From Alloscardovia sp963543015 (GTDB lineage Bacteria; Actinomycetota; Actinomycetes; Actinomycetales; Bifidobacteriaceae), in NCBI GenBank assembly GCA_963543015.1, contig CAUTYZ010000007.1, positions 22,338 to 86,337 on the forward strand: a stretch of 64,000 bases of DNA. The letters are read 5' to 3'. The translations under genes were made by a program, and so were the position numbers. Positions 17,574-26,913 of the stretch are shown piece by piece. The notes under the pieces are model-generated. The model saw only the letters and a program-made list of their open reading frames with translations, ran no database searches and was not told where the DNA came from. Each line of letters starts with the position of its first letter. Positions within the stretch are counted from its first letter, which is position 1.

Positions 17574-20500
17574 TTAACCACCAAGTGCGCTCTTATCCGG
17601 GCGATAATGCACAGACGCCAGTCGGACAGTTCCATGCTTTGGCTTGACAATGACCACGCGATTTACAATTCCCTTCACCTCATCAGGCTCGCGAATTTCA
17701 ATCTCATCCCCAGGATTAGCTTCCTTACGCAGGAAGGAATACGCAGCTGATGACGCGTCAAGAGTCTTGCCAACGAGCTCTGGCTTAATGCGAGGCTTCG
17801 CGGCTGGCTTAGATGCTGAACCTGTGTCAGGCTTTGTGTCCGGATGCGCCCCCGGACGTGAATCCGGCTTGGAATCTGGCTTTGCGGAATCATCCTTGCC
17901 TGGCGTGATTGGTTCATCTACCTTACCTGTATCCGGCTTGGAGTCATCTTTCTTGCCATCATCTTTCTTATCCTCATCCTTCTTTCCTGAATCAGGCTGC
18001 GATGGCTGAACAGGTTTGGACGGATTATCCGTTTTGTCTGATTTATCAGGAGTTTCCGTCTTATCTGGCTTATTTGGCACAGCTGGATTCTCCGTCTTAT
18101 CAGGCTGATGAGGCTCAGACTTCTCCTGATCCTTTGCATCCTGTGGCTTCACTGGCTGTGAAGGTTCGGAAGGTTCAGAAGGCTCTGAAGGCTGCGATGG
18201 CTGCGATGGCTGACTAGGAGTAGCAGGATCTTCAGGTTGTGGTTTCTCAGGCTGCGGCTTCTCAGGCTGCGGCTTCTCAGGTTGTGCCGGATTATCCGGA
18301 ACGCTTGGTTCCTTGCCAGGTTCTTCGCTTGGCTTGTCTGAAGTGCCCGAGTCATCTCCCGTCCCATTACCCGGTTTCTCATCAGGTTTCTCACTTGGAT
18401 TTTCACCTGGCTTGCTAGGCTCGCTCGGTTCACTTGGTTCGCTCGGCTCGCTTGGCTCAGCTTGAGGCTGCACATCCAGATAAGTAATTACCGGACTGAT
18501 ATGCACGGATGCTCGTGTAGCCGTCTTCGATTCGGCAACAAAGCGCAACCAATCCCCTGCCTTGACATCTAGCTCACCATGCTCGCTAATCCATTGAGCA
18601 AAATCGTCCGATTTTTGCAAGGACACGTTGAGCGTTGCCGAATGGAGAAGCTCGTCATTCTTATACACTGACAGAATTAAATCGCCCGTATTATTCCTTT
18701 GACGAAGATATGGCTCATTATCTTTAATTGTCAGCTTGACTTTTCCGCTCTTCAGCGCACGCCATGCCATCGCAGTGCCACCAGCAACGTTCAAATCATC
18801 GCTGAGCAAACCGTGAATTGCACTTCGATCGAGTGGCAAATTATGATTCTCAAAATCAACACTCGGACCGAAATACGTGTTGTATGCCCAGTTTGGATAC
18901 TGCGGGTCAGTTGACGCGATATTGACCCACGCCTTTTGCTCATTCTGAACTTGGCCAAACCATACAGGACCTTGAACACCCGGAGTATAGTCATTCACCC
19001 AATTCCATGCGATGCGGCGCTTCACCACGTAATCGCTGCTATCCATACCTGTTTTGGCGACGCGAATAATATCTCCATCCTGAACGATGTCAGAATTGCC
19101 CAAAACTGTGTCTCCACGATACACGCTCGCCAGAGCCTGATCCGTTACACCCACATGAGAGAGCACTTCGCTCACTGTTGCCGGATTCTTGTCCGTAAAT
19201 GGTACGAACAATTCTCCACCATGTGCTGTCTCATGAAGTTCATAATCGGACGACGTGATAGAAGCTGGAACTGGGCTTTGCATAGCACCTACGTCGATAC
19301 GTGAGCCTTCTACCGGTTTTCCAAAGAAATCGTGCGCAACTGCAAAACCGTTAATATCCTTAACTCCCACGCCAGCGCGCTTTGCCACTGACTTCTCAGC
19401 AAGCATGTATCCTGTGAAAGCCTCAGAATTATGGTCGCGTACTTTATGACTCGTCTGGGGCCCTTCAGGAGAGTGTCCCGCAAAACGAACAGCAGCATGA
19501 ATATCATCAACACTTATCGCGCGCTTATCTGATTGAGGAACATTCGCGTAATTCACGTACACGTTATTGTTGAACTGCTGACGATTATTCTGAGGATTCC
19601 ACTGACCATTGCCCTTCGCATCACCGTTGATAAAGATGTTATTTTCAATCTTTCCACCGGCGTTCGAGCGTTTCACGACGGGCTGTCCGCCATTCGACAG
19701 ATAGAACGTATTGTTATAAATATGAACATTCTTTCCACTTCCCGGTAAATCAAGCGCACCACGATCGTTATACGCAATGTTGTAACGGAACGTCGTATTG
19801 ACCGCATAATATCCGCAGACCATCAATGTCGCGAAACTGTTATACGCCGAATAATTGTATTGGTACAATGTTCCATCGCCGTAATCCGCATCCCACGCTT
19901 GACCGTCACCATTGCCGTGCTCATTGTTGAGAGTGCGATACATTTCGTTATATTCGAAAACTGCATTCTTCGAACGCCACGGCCAAATGCCTGCCGCCAC
20001 GCGTCCGCCGTATGGACGGCTCTCCGTATAATCGACAACATTCATATGCTTAGCAACGCCATCGCCCACATTCGCACGAATTAACGGGCGATCGCAATAC
20101 ATCACTGTAATCGCGTCACCGCCAGCACCTGTAATGAAATTATTTTCAATAAGAACGTGCGTTGCACCAAATTTTGCAATTAGTGCATCATTAATATCGC
20201 CCGTTCCATAATTGAAATTCCTGCCGCGCATATGATCGATATACCTCAGATGCGCGGTATATCCGACAGCAATTCCCCAGCGATCCACATCGCGCACCGT
20301 ACTATTTTTAATAGTTACTTTATCGAAACGCGAAATATGCGTTTGCGCGCATTCTTCACCGACATTTTCCGCCCCCACTTCTCCAGAAACGCATTGCTGT
20401 GGAAGATGAGCCATAAAGTAAATGCCGCCATTAGCAAGATGCTTGTTGTAGATATTTCCATCCACGTCATGAATATATAAATTGTCGAGAGTGACATCTG

Positions 20501-21284
20501 TCATCGTTGTACCATTCTCGGTAATTCCCGCGACCCCCGTGCGATCCATGCGCGATGCACGACGGTCAAGATGAGTGCCATCCGCATCAGCTTGATCCGT
20601 CCATTTCCATGTGGCAATTGGGTCGCTAACATCAGGATCATCATTGGTAATTTCCAAATCTTTCACGACGATATGCGAGACATCGCGCAACAAAACAGCC
20701 GAGGACACCGTTCCGTGGTTTTTGTGATTTCCCACGTATCCGCGGTAATTTTGCTCCCAATGACTGGACGGAGCTCCGTTTGCGGAGACAATCGGCTTTG
20801 GAGCACCTGTATCGCCATACGCGCCAATAGTAATCGGCGCTTGCTCGCTTCCCGTCGTGTTCTCAATGCGCAGGCTTTGGTTGTCGAATATCGATCCGCG
20901 CTCGAGCGAAATTGCATCGCCTGGTTTGAGCTGTGGAGCGATGGCATTTGCCTTGTCGAGCGTTTTCCATGGATGCGATGAGTCCGTTCCCGAATTGCCA
21001 TCATCCCCATGAGTTGCTGACACGTAATAGGTTGTGCCAGAAATTGCTGATGCGGTCGTTCCCGCGGTTGATCTTTCCGCAGTGGAAGTTTCCGCTCCGA
21101 AAGTTCCCACGTTGGAGGTCTCTGTATTGGAGGCCTGTGCGTTGGAGGTTTCCGCTCCGAACGCGTAGCTCGGCTGAATGAACCCAACCGGCAATGTGCA
21201 TAGGAACATGGATACCGTTATAGCTGCTCCTGTTATAACAGCTCCCGCTCCGGCACATAATTTATGTGTCGAATGGCATGACAT
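17574..21284 (-). CDS. large secreted right-handed beta-helix protein, GH136-like (lacto-N-biosidase type), anchor lost
   Basis: 1236 residues. A signal peptide (about 1-42, hydrophobic core AVITGAAITVSMFLCTLPVG) is followed by a short repeat with FGAETS twice, then a parallel beta-helix (about 85-650) starting YYVSATHGDDGNSGT. The motif NGDGQAWDADYGDG places D460 and D467 seven residues apart. As I recall, GH136 lacto-N-biosidase LnbX uses two Asp with this spacing, so a role in cutting host glycans is plausible, but related beta-helix proteins share the motif. After two further domains comes a Pro/Lys/Ser/Glu-rich stalk (about 965-1165) and a final short domain cut by TAA. No LnbY-like chaperone gene is nearby. 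GGAGAAGGGG precedes the ATG. The product is probably secreted, not anchored. Confidence 0.7.
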   Translation of the reverse strand: MSCHSTHKLCAGAGAVITGAAITVSMFLCTLPVGFIQPSYAFGAETSNAQASNTETSNVGTFGAETSTAERSTAGTTASAISGTTYYVSATHGDDGNSGTDSSHPWKTLDKANAIAPQLKPGDAISLERGSIFDNQSLRIENTTGSEQAPITIGAYGDTGAPKPIVSANGAPSSHWEQNYRGYVGNHKNHGTVSSAVLLRDVSHIVVKDLEITNDDPDVSDPIATWKWTDQADADGTHLDRRASRMDRTGVAGITENGTTMTDVTLDNLYIHDVDGNIYNKHLANGGIYFMAHLPQQCVSGEVGAENVGEECAQTHISRFDKVTIKNSTVRDVDRWGIAVGYTAHLRYIDHMRGRNFNYGTGDINDALIAKFGATHVLIENNFITGAGGDAITVMYCDRPLIRANVGDGVAKHMNVVDYTESRPYGGRVAAGIWPWRSKNAVFEYNEMYRTLNNEHGNGDGQAWDADYGDGTLYQYNYSAYNSFATLMVCGYYAVNTTFRYNIAYNDRGALDLPGSGKNVHIYNNTFYLSNGGQPVVKRSNAGGKIENNIFINGDAKGNGQWNPQNNRQQFNNNVYVNYANVPQSDKRAISVDDIHAAVRFAGHSPEGPQTSHKVRDHNSEAFTGYMLAEKSVAKRAGVGVKDINGFAVAHDFFGKPVEGSRIDVGAMQSPVPASITSSDYELHETAHGGELFVPFTDKNPATVSEVLSHVGVTDQALASVYRGDTVLGNSDIVQDGDIIRVAKTGMDSSDYVVKRRIAWNWVNDYTPGVQGPVWFGQVQNEQKAWVNIASTDPQYPNWAYNTYFGPSVDFENHNLPLDRSAIHGLLSDDLNVAGGTAMAWRALKSGKVKLTIKDNEPYLRQRNNTGDLILSVYKNDELLHSATLNVSLQKSDDFAQWISEHGELDVKAGDWLRFVAESKTATRASVHISPVITYLDVQPQAEPSEPSEPSEPSEPSKPGENPSEKPDEKPGNGTGDDSGTSDKPSEEPGKEPSVPDNPAQPEKPQPEKPQPEKPQPEDPATPSQPSQPSQPSEPSEPSEPSQPVKPQDAKDQEKSEPHQPDKTENPAVPNKPDKTETPDKSDKTDNPSKPVQPSQPDSGKKDEDKKDDGKKDDSKPDTGKVDEPITPGKDDSAKPDSKPDSRPGAHPDTKPDTGSASKPAAKPRIKPELVGKTLDASSAAYSFLRKEANPGDEIEIREPDEVKGIVNRVVIVKPKHGTVRLASVHYRPDKSALGG

Positions 21285-21487
21285 TACCCCTTCTCCCTCG
21301 AATTTAGGTAATATTCTGAATTTTTTTATTTATGTTTTGTGTTTTGTGTGGCGCTACAACTCCGTACGCGCCATGATTATTATATCAAATTTTGCATTTG
21401 ATACATGTATCATCCACACGACACGTTCTAGCCTGCTGGCTCAATTTTTTGCAGTTTTGGCGCCCTCGTGCTAACATTCCATATGTT

Positions 21488-21560
21488 GCCCCTCTGGCTC
21501 AATGGTTAGAGCAGCGTCCTTTTAAGTCGTGGGTTGTGGGTTCGAGTCCCACGGGGGGCA
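21488..21560 (+). tRNA. tRNA-Lys (UUU anticodon)
   Basis: A clear cloverleaf: acceptor 21488-21494 with 21553-21559, D arm GCTC/GAGC, anticodon loop CTTTTAA with TTT at 21521-21523, T arm GTGGG-TTCGAGT-CCCAC, discriminator A. CCA is not encoded. The anticodon stem has a U-U mismatch. A T-run follows as terminator. Confidence 0.95.
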
Positions 21561-21690
21561 CTTTTTTATACCAATTTACGCGTTTACGTGTGCGCTCTTG
21601 TGCAAATTTTCTTTCATCGGTTTTGGGGTTTAGCGTAGCCATCAAGATTCGAAATCGCACCAATTTCCCTGCTCATTTCACTTCAATACC

Positions 21691-21769
21691 AATTTTTTGC
21701 ATTTTGTCCCGTTTCCAGCACCCGCACTACGTCTTTACGAACACAAAACGGGATAAAATGCAAAATATT
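21691..21769 (+). repeat. dispersed 79-bp near-palindrome, copy 1
   Basis: Left arm ATTTTTTGCATTTTGTCCC, right arm GGGATAAAATGCAAAATAT, with about 30 variable bases between. The arms are inverted complements with few mismatches. Nine copies of 78-80 bp occur in this window, all between genes and all with the T6 arm on the left. The centre shares CTTTACGAACAC with copy 3. Confidence 0.88.
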
Positions 21770-21899
21770 CGCTAGATGCTTTCTACGCAAAAAATCCGAA
21801 ACCTTGTGCCGACCTTACGATACCTCACTACCTAGTTAGCACGCCCCCGAGATCAGCACCAACCTCCCCATCCCAGGCACACGAAATATAGCGCATCCC

Positions 21900-21979
21900 A
21901 ATTTTTTGCATTTTGTCCCGTTTCCAGCTTCACACGGCGTAACTTTTAATCGCAAGATGGGATAAACTACAAAAAATTA
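21900..21979 (+). repeat. dispersed near-palindrome, copy 2
   Basis: Left arm as in copy 1; right arm degraded to GGGATAAACTACAAAAAATT. It lies 130 bases from copy 1, downstream of the tetR-type gene. A half-site resembling the left arm also occurs near 21440. The gap 21561-22027 contains only copies 1 and 2 and no gene I support. Confidence 0.8.
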
Positions 21980-22027
21980 GATAAGTAACAGCAGATTTAG
22001 AAATTTAGTGTAATTCGCTATGCCAGC

Positions 22028-22690
22028 TTACACATTCCATCCTCTGACGAGAGCTTCAAGACCCTCATCAAATTGCTGGCTAAAATTCCACTGTTTTTCA
22101 CTCATTGGTGAAATAATCGGTAGCAATTCTTCTTGAGCTGTTTCATCTACCTGAGTAAGCACCTTCTTCATATCTTCGCAAGTAAAAGTCTCATCATCTT
22201 GGAATGACGCCACCTCAGCAGCAGCGAAACCCAGAGTATATGTGCTCAGTACATTCGCAAGACTAAGCATATTAGCAGGCAATTCAATCTGCATATGCCT
22301 AATTTTTGATAAGAATTCCGCCACTTTTGTGAATTGGTACGCGGTATTTATAGGACGGCTCAACAGAAGAACTACTGCATTGGGATGCCGGTGAAGAACT
22401 TCATATAGTCCGCGAGCATACATAAGCGCTACATCACGCCAATCTCGAATATTTTCCGTATCAAGCACCTGATAGACAGAATCAAAAATTTCTTGCCAAA
22501 TCAAATCCCCAATACCATTCAGCAAAGCTGTTTTATCAGGAACATGACGATAAAAAGCGGTCTGCGAAACGTTTAATTGCTTTCCTAAAGTACGAAAAGA
22601 GAGCGAATCGATACCATTGTCATCAAGCAACTTGAGCGCTTGAGCAAAAATGAATTCACGATTCAACTTCTCTTTTCGTGCATTTGTCAT
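22028..22690 (-). CDS. TetR-family transcriptional repressor
   Basis: 220 residues. The N-terminal helix-turn-helix reads LDDNGIDSLSFRTLGKQLNV then SQTAFYRHVPDKTALLNG, typical of TetR proteins with a TetR_C-like ligand domain. It is the third gene of an exporter operon (ATPase, permease, regulator) and follows the permease after seven bases. The palindrome upstream of the operon (24472-24488) is its probable operator, giving autorepression released by the exported compound. AGTAGGAATAAC precedes the ATG. Confidence 0.88.
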   Translation of the reverse strand: MTNARKEKLNREFIFAQALKLLDDNGIDSLSFRTLGKQLNVSQTAFYRHVPDKTALLNGIGDLIWQEIFDSVYQVLDTENIRDWRDVALMYARGLYEVLHRHPNAVVLLLSRPINTAYQFTKVAEFLSKIRHMQIELPANMLSLANVLSTYTLGFAAAEVASFQDDETFTCEDMKKVLTQVDETAQEELLPIISPMSEKQWNFSQQFDEGLEALVRGWNV

Positions 22691-22697
22691 GTTATTC

Positions 22698-23471
22698 CTA
22701 CTCGGTTTTACGATTATCTAACTTTAAGACACATCTTACTACCACGAGAACAACAAGAATTATAAAGTACAGTCCGAGCATACATATTTGATGCGAAAGG
22801 TCACTCACAGAAGTACCATCAAGGCTAATTTTACGTATTGCATCCATAGCCCAATACACCGGAGAAATTTTCGCAATATGTTGCGCCCAATCTGGAAAAT
22901 CATTTACACTTCCTAATGCGCCTCCCATACCAGACATCAGCATGCCTAATAAATTCCCGATAGACAAAGCTGTTTTCTCCGATTTAATCCACAGCGACAA
23001 GCACACACTTAATGCGGTAAGAACTGCACAAAAAATGAGTACAATGCTTATCAAAGATATCCAACTACCTTTAGGGCTATACCCATATATTGCACTTCCG
23101 ATTGCAATGACTGCAATGAGTTGAACCGTTTGGACAATAAAGCACACGATTGTTTTCCCCAAAATAATCGAGCTCAACGGCGCAGCAGTAGACCTCAAAC
23201 GAGTCCATGTCCCCCACACATGCTCATCGTAAAATGCCTGAATGATGACTTGTATCGCGAGGAATGAGAATAATAATGCGATGCCCGGGACAGCTTGCTC
23301 TGCTCCACTAGCATGAGCATATCCTTGTACAATCAACATACTTTTATACGTTGGTATCAAAAATGGCATGAGAATTAATGGTGCACATGTCATCAAGAGA
23401 ATCACCACTGGATTGCGTAATTGAAGAAGGAAGTTGAGCTTAATAACAGCGATAAGATGCTTAATGTACAT
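22698..23471 (-). CDS. ABC-2 type exporter permease
   Basis: 257 residues with six hydrophobic segments in the ABC2_membrane pattern, including the central LFSFLAIQVIIQAFYDEHVWGTW and STAAPLSSIILGKT before the third helix. It begins two bases after the ATPase stop, so the two form one transporter. Regulated together with the TetR gene that follows; the likely substrate is a drug or lipid-like compound, but no residue shows which. Confidence 0.85.
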   Translation of the reverse strand: MYIKHLIAVIKLNFLLQLRNPVVILLMTCAPLILMPFLIPTYKSMLIVQGYAHASGAEQAVPGIALLFSFLAIQVIIQAFYDEHVWGTWTRLRSTAAPLSSIILGKTIVCFIVQTVQLIAVIAIGSAIYGYSPKGSWISLISIVLIFCAVLTALSVCLSLWIKSEKTALSIGNLLGMLMSGMGGALGSVNDFPDWAQHIAKISPVYWAMDAIRKISLDGTSVSDLSHQICMLGLYFIILVVLVVVRCVLKLDNRKTE

Positions 23472-23473
23472 GG

Positions 23474-24415
23474 TTATTCCCCCTGCTCCACGATATTGTG
23501 TCCCACAATGTTGAGGTATGCATTTTCCAACGACGGTCGCATGATTTCGATATTGGTAATAGTTAAAGATTGAACAGCTGGATGAGCCAAGAATCTCGCA
23601 ATCTGAGCACCTTGATTTCCTTGAGGATTTTCTAGCTCAAAATAATTCTTTTTATGGTTCCAACCAGAGATATCTGGAAGATCCGTAGTATCGCAATACA
23701 CGCGAATGCTCGAAACTGAATATCTGGCAACTACGGAGTCTAAACTGTCATCAACAACTATTCGACCATCATCAAGCACTGCAATGCGAGCACCAAGCGT
23801 TTCAAACTCGGTCAAATAATGTGATGTATAAATAACAGTCGTACCTTGTTCAGCAAGAAATTTAACCGTAGCAAGAATCTGATTTCGTGCTTCAACGTCT
23901 GCGGCAACGGTGGGTTCGTCTAAAAACGCAATTCGAGGCTTATGGATGAGTGCCATACCCGCATGCAGACGGCGTTTTTGCCCACCTGAAAGATTCAGAG
24001 CATTGCGTTTCAACATTCCTTCTAAACCAAGCAACTCAGCTATCTGATTGACCTCATGCCGAGTTTGTGTAGATGACAAACCTTGAAGATCTCCCATGCA
24101 CTCGAGATTTTGCTCTACTGTCAAATGCGGATAAATGCTCAATTCTTGAGGAGCATACCCAATAAATTTCCCCACTGCGTGCAGCGAAGGATCAATACCC
24201 CATACAGATACTCGACCAGAGGTAGGAGAAATCATCGAGCATAAAATATTAATTAATGTCGATTTTCCCGCACCATTCTTTCCTAAGATTCCGATAATTT
24301 CGCCCGGCTTAACTTTAAGATCAACTCCTTTCAGCACTTCTTTATCTTTATAATTTTTTCGAATATCGCTTATATCAAGCGCATAGTCAGGCACAGTGTG
24401 GCGTGAACTATTCAT
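23474..24415 (-). CDS. ABC exporter ATPase
   Basis: 313 residues with Walker A GILGKNGAGKST, Q-loop YAPQELS, signature LSGGQKRRL, Walker B RIAFLDEPT and the H-loop YTSHYLTE. The C-terminal about 90 residues are the extension found in DrrA/NatA-type exporters. First gene of the exporter operon. The ATG at 24415 has a plausible AAAGG site about ten bases upstream. Confidence 0.9.
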   Translation of the reverse strand: MNSSRHTVPDYALDISDIRKNYKDKEVLKGVDLKVKPGEIIGILGKNGAGKSTLINILCSMISPTSGRVSVWGIDPSLHAVGKFIGYAPQELSIYPHLTVEQNLECMGDLQGLSSTQTRHEVNQIAELLGLEGMLKRNALNLSGGQKRRLHAGMALIHKPRIAFLDEPTVAADVEARNQILATVKFLAEQGTTVIYTSHYLTEFETLGARIAVLDDGRIVVDDSLDSVVARYSVSSIRVYCDTTDLPDISGWNHKKNYFELENPQGNQGAQIARFLAHPAVQSLTITNIEIMRPSLENAYLNIVGHNIVEQGE

Positions 24416-24446
24416 AAGTATTTCTGCCTTTCACCAAAATGTTTAC

Positions 24447-24488
24447 AGTGTTAACGTCATGACAAGGTTTATGTTAACACCGTTAACA
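24447..24488. promoter_or_regulatory. probable TetR operator upstream of the ABC exporter operon
   Basis: TGTTAAC-ACC-GTTAACA (24472-24488) is a perfect 7-3-7 palindrome. A second site AGTGTTAACG lies 16 bases nearer the gene (24447-24456). Both sit 30-75 bases before the ATPase ATG, across the likely promoter. TetR repressors bind such palindromes beside their own operon. Confidence 0.65.
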
Positions 24489-24651
24489 GACATGGTTAAA
24501 GGTCAAAAGAACCTTACGATTCACCTGTTGCACTCAAACACACCACAGGATGCTAACCACCGCGCGGTAAAAGTTCTCATTACATAGATTGTGCCTGCGC
24601 TAACTTGTGCGTTTTGAACACTTTTGAATTCATGCATTTTTACTCACGCGC

Positions 24652-24730
24652 TATTTTTTGCATTTTGTCCCATTTCAAGCACGCGGAGTATGCCTTTACG
24701 AACACAAAACGGGATAAACTGCAAAATATT
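24652..24730 (+). repeat. dispersed near-palindrome, copy 3
   Basis: Left arm ATTTTTTGCATTTTGTCCC, right arm GGGATAAACTGCAAAATAT, preceded by CGCGCT as in copies 6 and 7. It lies between the exporter operon and the first LAKTG surface-protein gene. The remaining parts of the gap 24489-25074 show no gene; they should hold the surface-protein promoter. Confidence 0.87.
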
Positions 24731-25074
24731 CCCCTTGTTCCACTCCCTAAGAATCGCCGTCCGCGCCACGCCATCTTTTATAGCCATCCCACAACCATTA
24801 GAACATACTTACTGTTAGAATTGTGAACAATTGGAAAAAGATGAAGTGAGTGATTATCTTCGCTGGGTAAACCTGCTGCCATGATCATGCCTATGACCAT
24901 TCCACAGTTCGTTGATAAGCCTTCTCGCGCTTTGCATCGTATGGTTTAAACGTTTCACCATACAAGGAACAGCACAGCGCAAGAACTTTTAACACCAGCG
25001 CTTTATCTCTCATCGCATCCTTTTACACAATGACTTATTGAGATGCATAGCACATAAAGAAGAGAGATAGGATT

Positions 25075-26553
25075 ATGACCACCCAAGTTTCGCGCGGAAG
25101 TCTTCATAAACTGTTCATCGGTTTGCTTTCGGCGATTGCCATTCTGTTTTCCGGTTTGGTTCTCGCTCCTACACCAGCGAGCGCGGCAACCATTGGAAAT
25201 ATTGTCATAAGCGCATCAATTGTTGATGAAAATGGCAATACCGTTACTTCCGGAAACGACAACAGCGTCCGTAATTTGAAGGTTGATTTTAAGCTTCCAA
25301 ATAACACGGTTAAGGCTGGCGACACATCCACAATTACACTTCCTGATGAGTTCCGTATCGCTACAGGAACAACTTTCGATGTCGTAACTCCAGACAAGTC
25401 GGCAGTTGTAGCACATGCTGTAGTGGATTCAGCAACTCGCACTGCAACATTGACATATACCGATTATCCTGAAACTCACTCGGAAGTTACCGGTACTCTT
25501 CAGTTCTCGGTTCGTATCAATACAGGCAAACTTACTCAGGATACGACCTTCCCGGTCATTATCACCGTCGATCAGCATGCAGTGAATGCAGGTACTTATC
25601 ACTACACCGGACAAGTTGGCGACAATATCGATGAAGGTTTTGCTAAGTGGGGTTGGCGCAACAACAACGATGCAGGTAAGAACGTCATTCATTACTCTCT
25701 TCGTGTCAACGCTGTCGGTTCCACATTGAGGAGCGTTATTGTTTCCGATGCGTTGCGCAGTGCTGGTATGTCCTATGTACAAGGAAGTTTCCAGGTTGAG
25801 CACGGTGTATGGTCCTACAACACCGGCACGAGCTACTGGACTTTGATCAACCGTGACGGTTCCAACGGCAAGACACCTACTTTCGCGGCAGATGCCCAGT
25901 CGTTCAGCATTGATTTGGGTGACCTGCACGGAGACGGCTACCTCATTCGCTATGACGTAGAGCTGAACTACACCCCTGTTAACAACGAAGTCATCAACAA
26001 TTATGCACGTATGACTCGCGATGGCGACACTATCGTTGGTCAGGCTGATGACCATTACACATGGGAGTCCGCATCAGGTGAAGCAAACGGCTACCGGTAT
26101 TCATTGAAGCTTAAGAAGACCAACGAAGCAGGCGAAAGCCTTTCAGGCGCTGTATTCAAGGTCGTTCGCGACCGCACCGGCGAAGTAGTATCGACAGTAA
26201 CAACTGATGCTCAAGGCGAAGCAACTGTAAACGGCTTGCTCATGGACAATTACACCGTGACAGAAACTCAAGCACCTACTGGATACAACGTTGCTGATCC
26301 TGTGCATATCACTCCTCAGCAATTCAACAATACTGTCTACACAGCAGATGTGACCGTTATCGATACGCCAGCACCAAGCGTTCCTCCAACAACTGAAACT
26401 CCAAAGAAGCCAACACCACAGCCTACTCCAAAGCCAATCCCAACAACTTTAGCTAAGACCGGTGTGGATAGTAGTGTTTTGGCAGCATCCACAGCAGTGC
26501 TCTTCCTTGTCGCTGCAGGTGCAACCATCCTGCGTCGTCGCATGATGCGATAG
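25075..26553 (+). CDS. LAKTG-anchored surface adhesin/pilin-like protein
   Basis: 492 residues. Signal peptide to about residue 38 (GLVLAPTPASA), then two adhesin-type Ig-fold domains (about 40-330, resembling the fibrinogen/collagen-binding SdrG/Cna head), a CnaB/SpaA domain (about 338-425) from YSLKLKKTNEAGE to VTETQAPTGY, which supplies the Lys and Glu for an internal isopeptide bond, a Pro/Thr stalk, and a sorting signal LAKTG, hydrophobic helix and RRRMMR tail. It should be attached to peptidoglycan by a sortase; none is encoded nearby, so the housekeeping enzyme is likely. ATG 25075 follows GAGAGATAGGATT. Confidence 0.87.
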   Translation: MTTQVSRGSLHKLFIGLLSAIAILFSGLVLAPTPASAATIGNIVISASIVDENGNTVTSGNDNSVRNLKVDFKLPNNTVKAGDTSTITLPDEFRIATGTTFDVVTPDKSAVVAHAVVDSATRTATLTYTDYPETHSEVTGTLQFSVRINTGKLTQDTTFPVIITVDQHAVNAGTYHYTGQVGDNIDEGFAKWGWRNNNDAGKNVIHYSLRVNAVGSTLRSVIVSDALRSAGMSYVQGSFQVEHGVWSYNTGTSYWTLINRDGSNGKTPTFAADAQSFSIDLGDLHGDGYLIRYDVELNYTPVNNEVINNYARMTRDGDTIVGQADDHYTWESASGEANGYRYSLKLKKTNEAGESLSGAVFKVVRDRTGEVVSTVTTDAQGEATVNGLLMDNYTVTETQAPTGYNVADPVHITPQQFNNTVYTADVTVIDTPAPSVPPTTETPKKPTPQPTPKPIPTTLAKTGVDSSVLAASTAVLFLVAAGATILRRRMMR

Positions 26554-26582
26554 CGCATGATGCGATACGCTAATCGCACTCA

Positions 26583-26616
26583 TCTCGTCTACGATATTGA
26601 CATATCGTAGACGAGA
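26583..26616. repeat. perfect 15-bp hairpin with TGAC loop
   Basis: TCTCGTCTACGATAT and its exact complement flank TGAC, 30 bases after the adhesin stop. No T-run follows, so it is not by itself a canonical terminator. It may protect the 3' end or bind a protein. Confidence 0.7.
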
Positions 26617-26625
26617 GCGAAGTAC

Positions 26626-26667
26626 AAAAGGGCTCTTAGGGATTTACATCCTTAAGAGCCCTTTTCA
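26626..26667 (+). terminator. intrinsic terminator of the first surface-protein gene
   Basis: AAAAGGGCTCTTAGG pairs with CCTTAAGAGCCCTTTT (one bulge) around a 7-base loop and ends in T. Confidence 0.88.
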
Positions 26668-26800
26668 TATGGAGGTGTAAGCATGCCGTCTTACAAAAGG
26701 AACAGAAAAGCGAAGAAAATCGGAAAACTAGAAGGCAGTCACTTCGTACGCCTTAATCATCTTCCTCCTCCAGTCACTCCCTATCTATTGAGCGAGACGA

Positions 26801-26913
26801 CTTGCAAAAGCTGGTGCTTGATGTGAGCGCAATCGCCATTATGGCGGGACAGCTGCTCATAAGTGGTGTACGTGCTGTCGTCACTGCACGACGGGACGTA
26901 AGGTACGCATGTA
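26801..26913 (+). pseudogene. remnant of a third LPxTG-type sorting signal
   Basis: CTTGCAAAAGCTGG encodes LAKAG. One base out of frame it continues DVSAIAIMAGQLLIS, a membrane-like stretch, and ARRDVR. Neighbouring proteins end LAKTGVD plus helix plus RRR, so this is the frameshifted tail of a lost surface protein. The rest of the gap 26668-27466 shows no other gene I can support. Confidence 0.55.
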
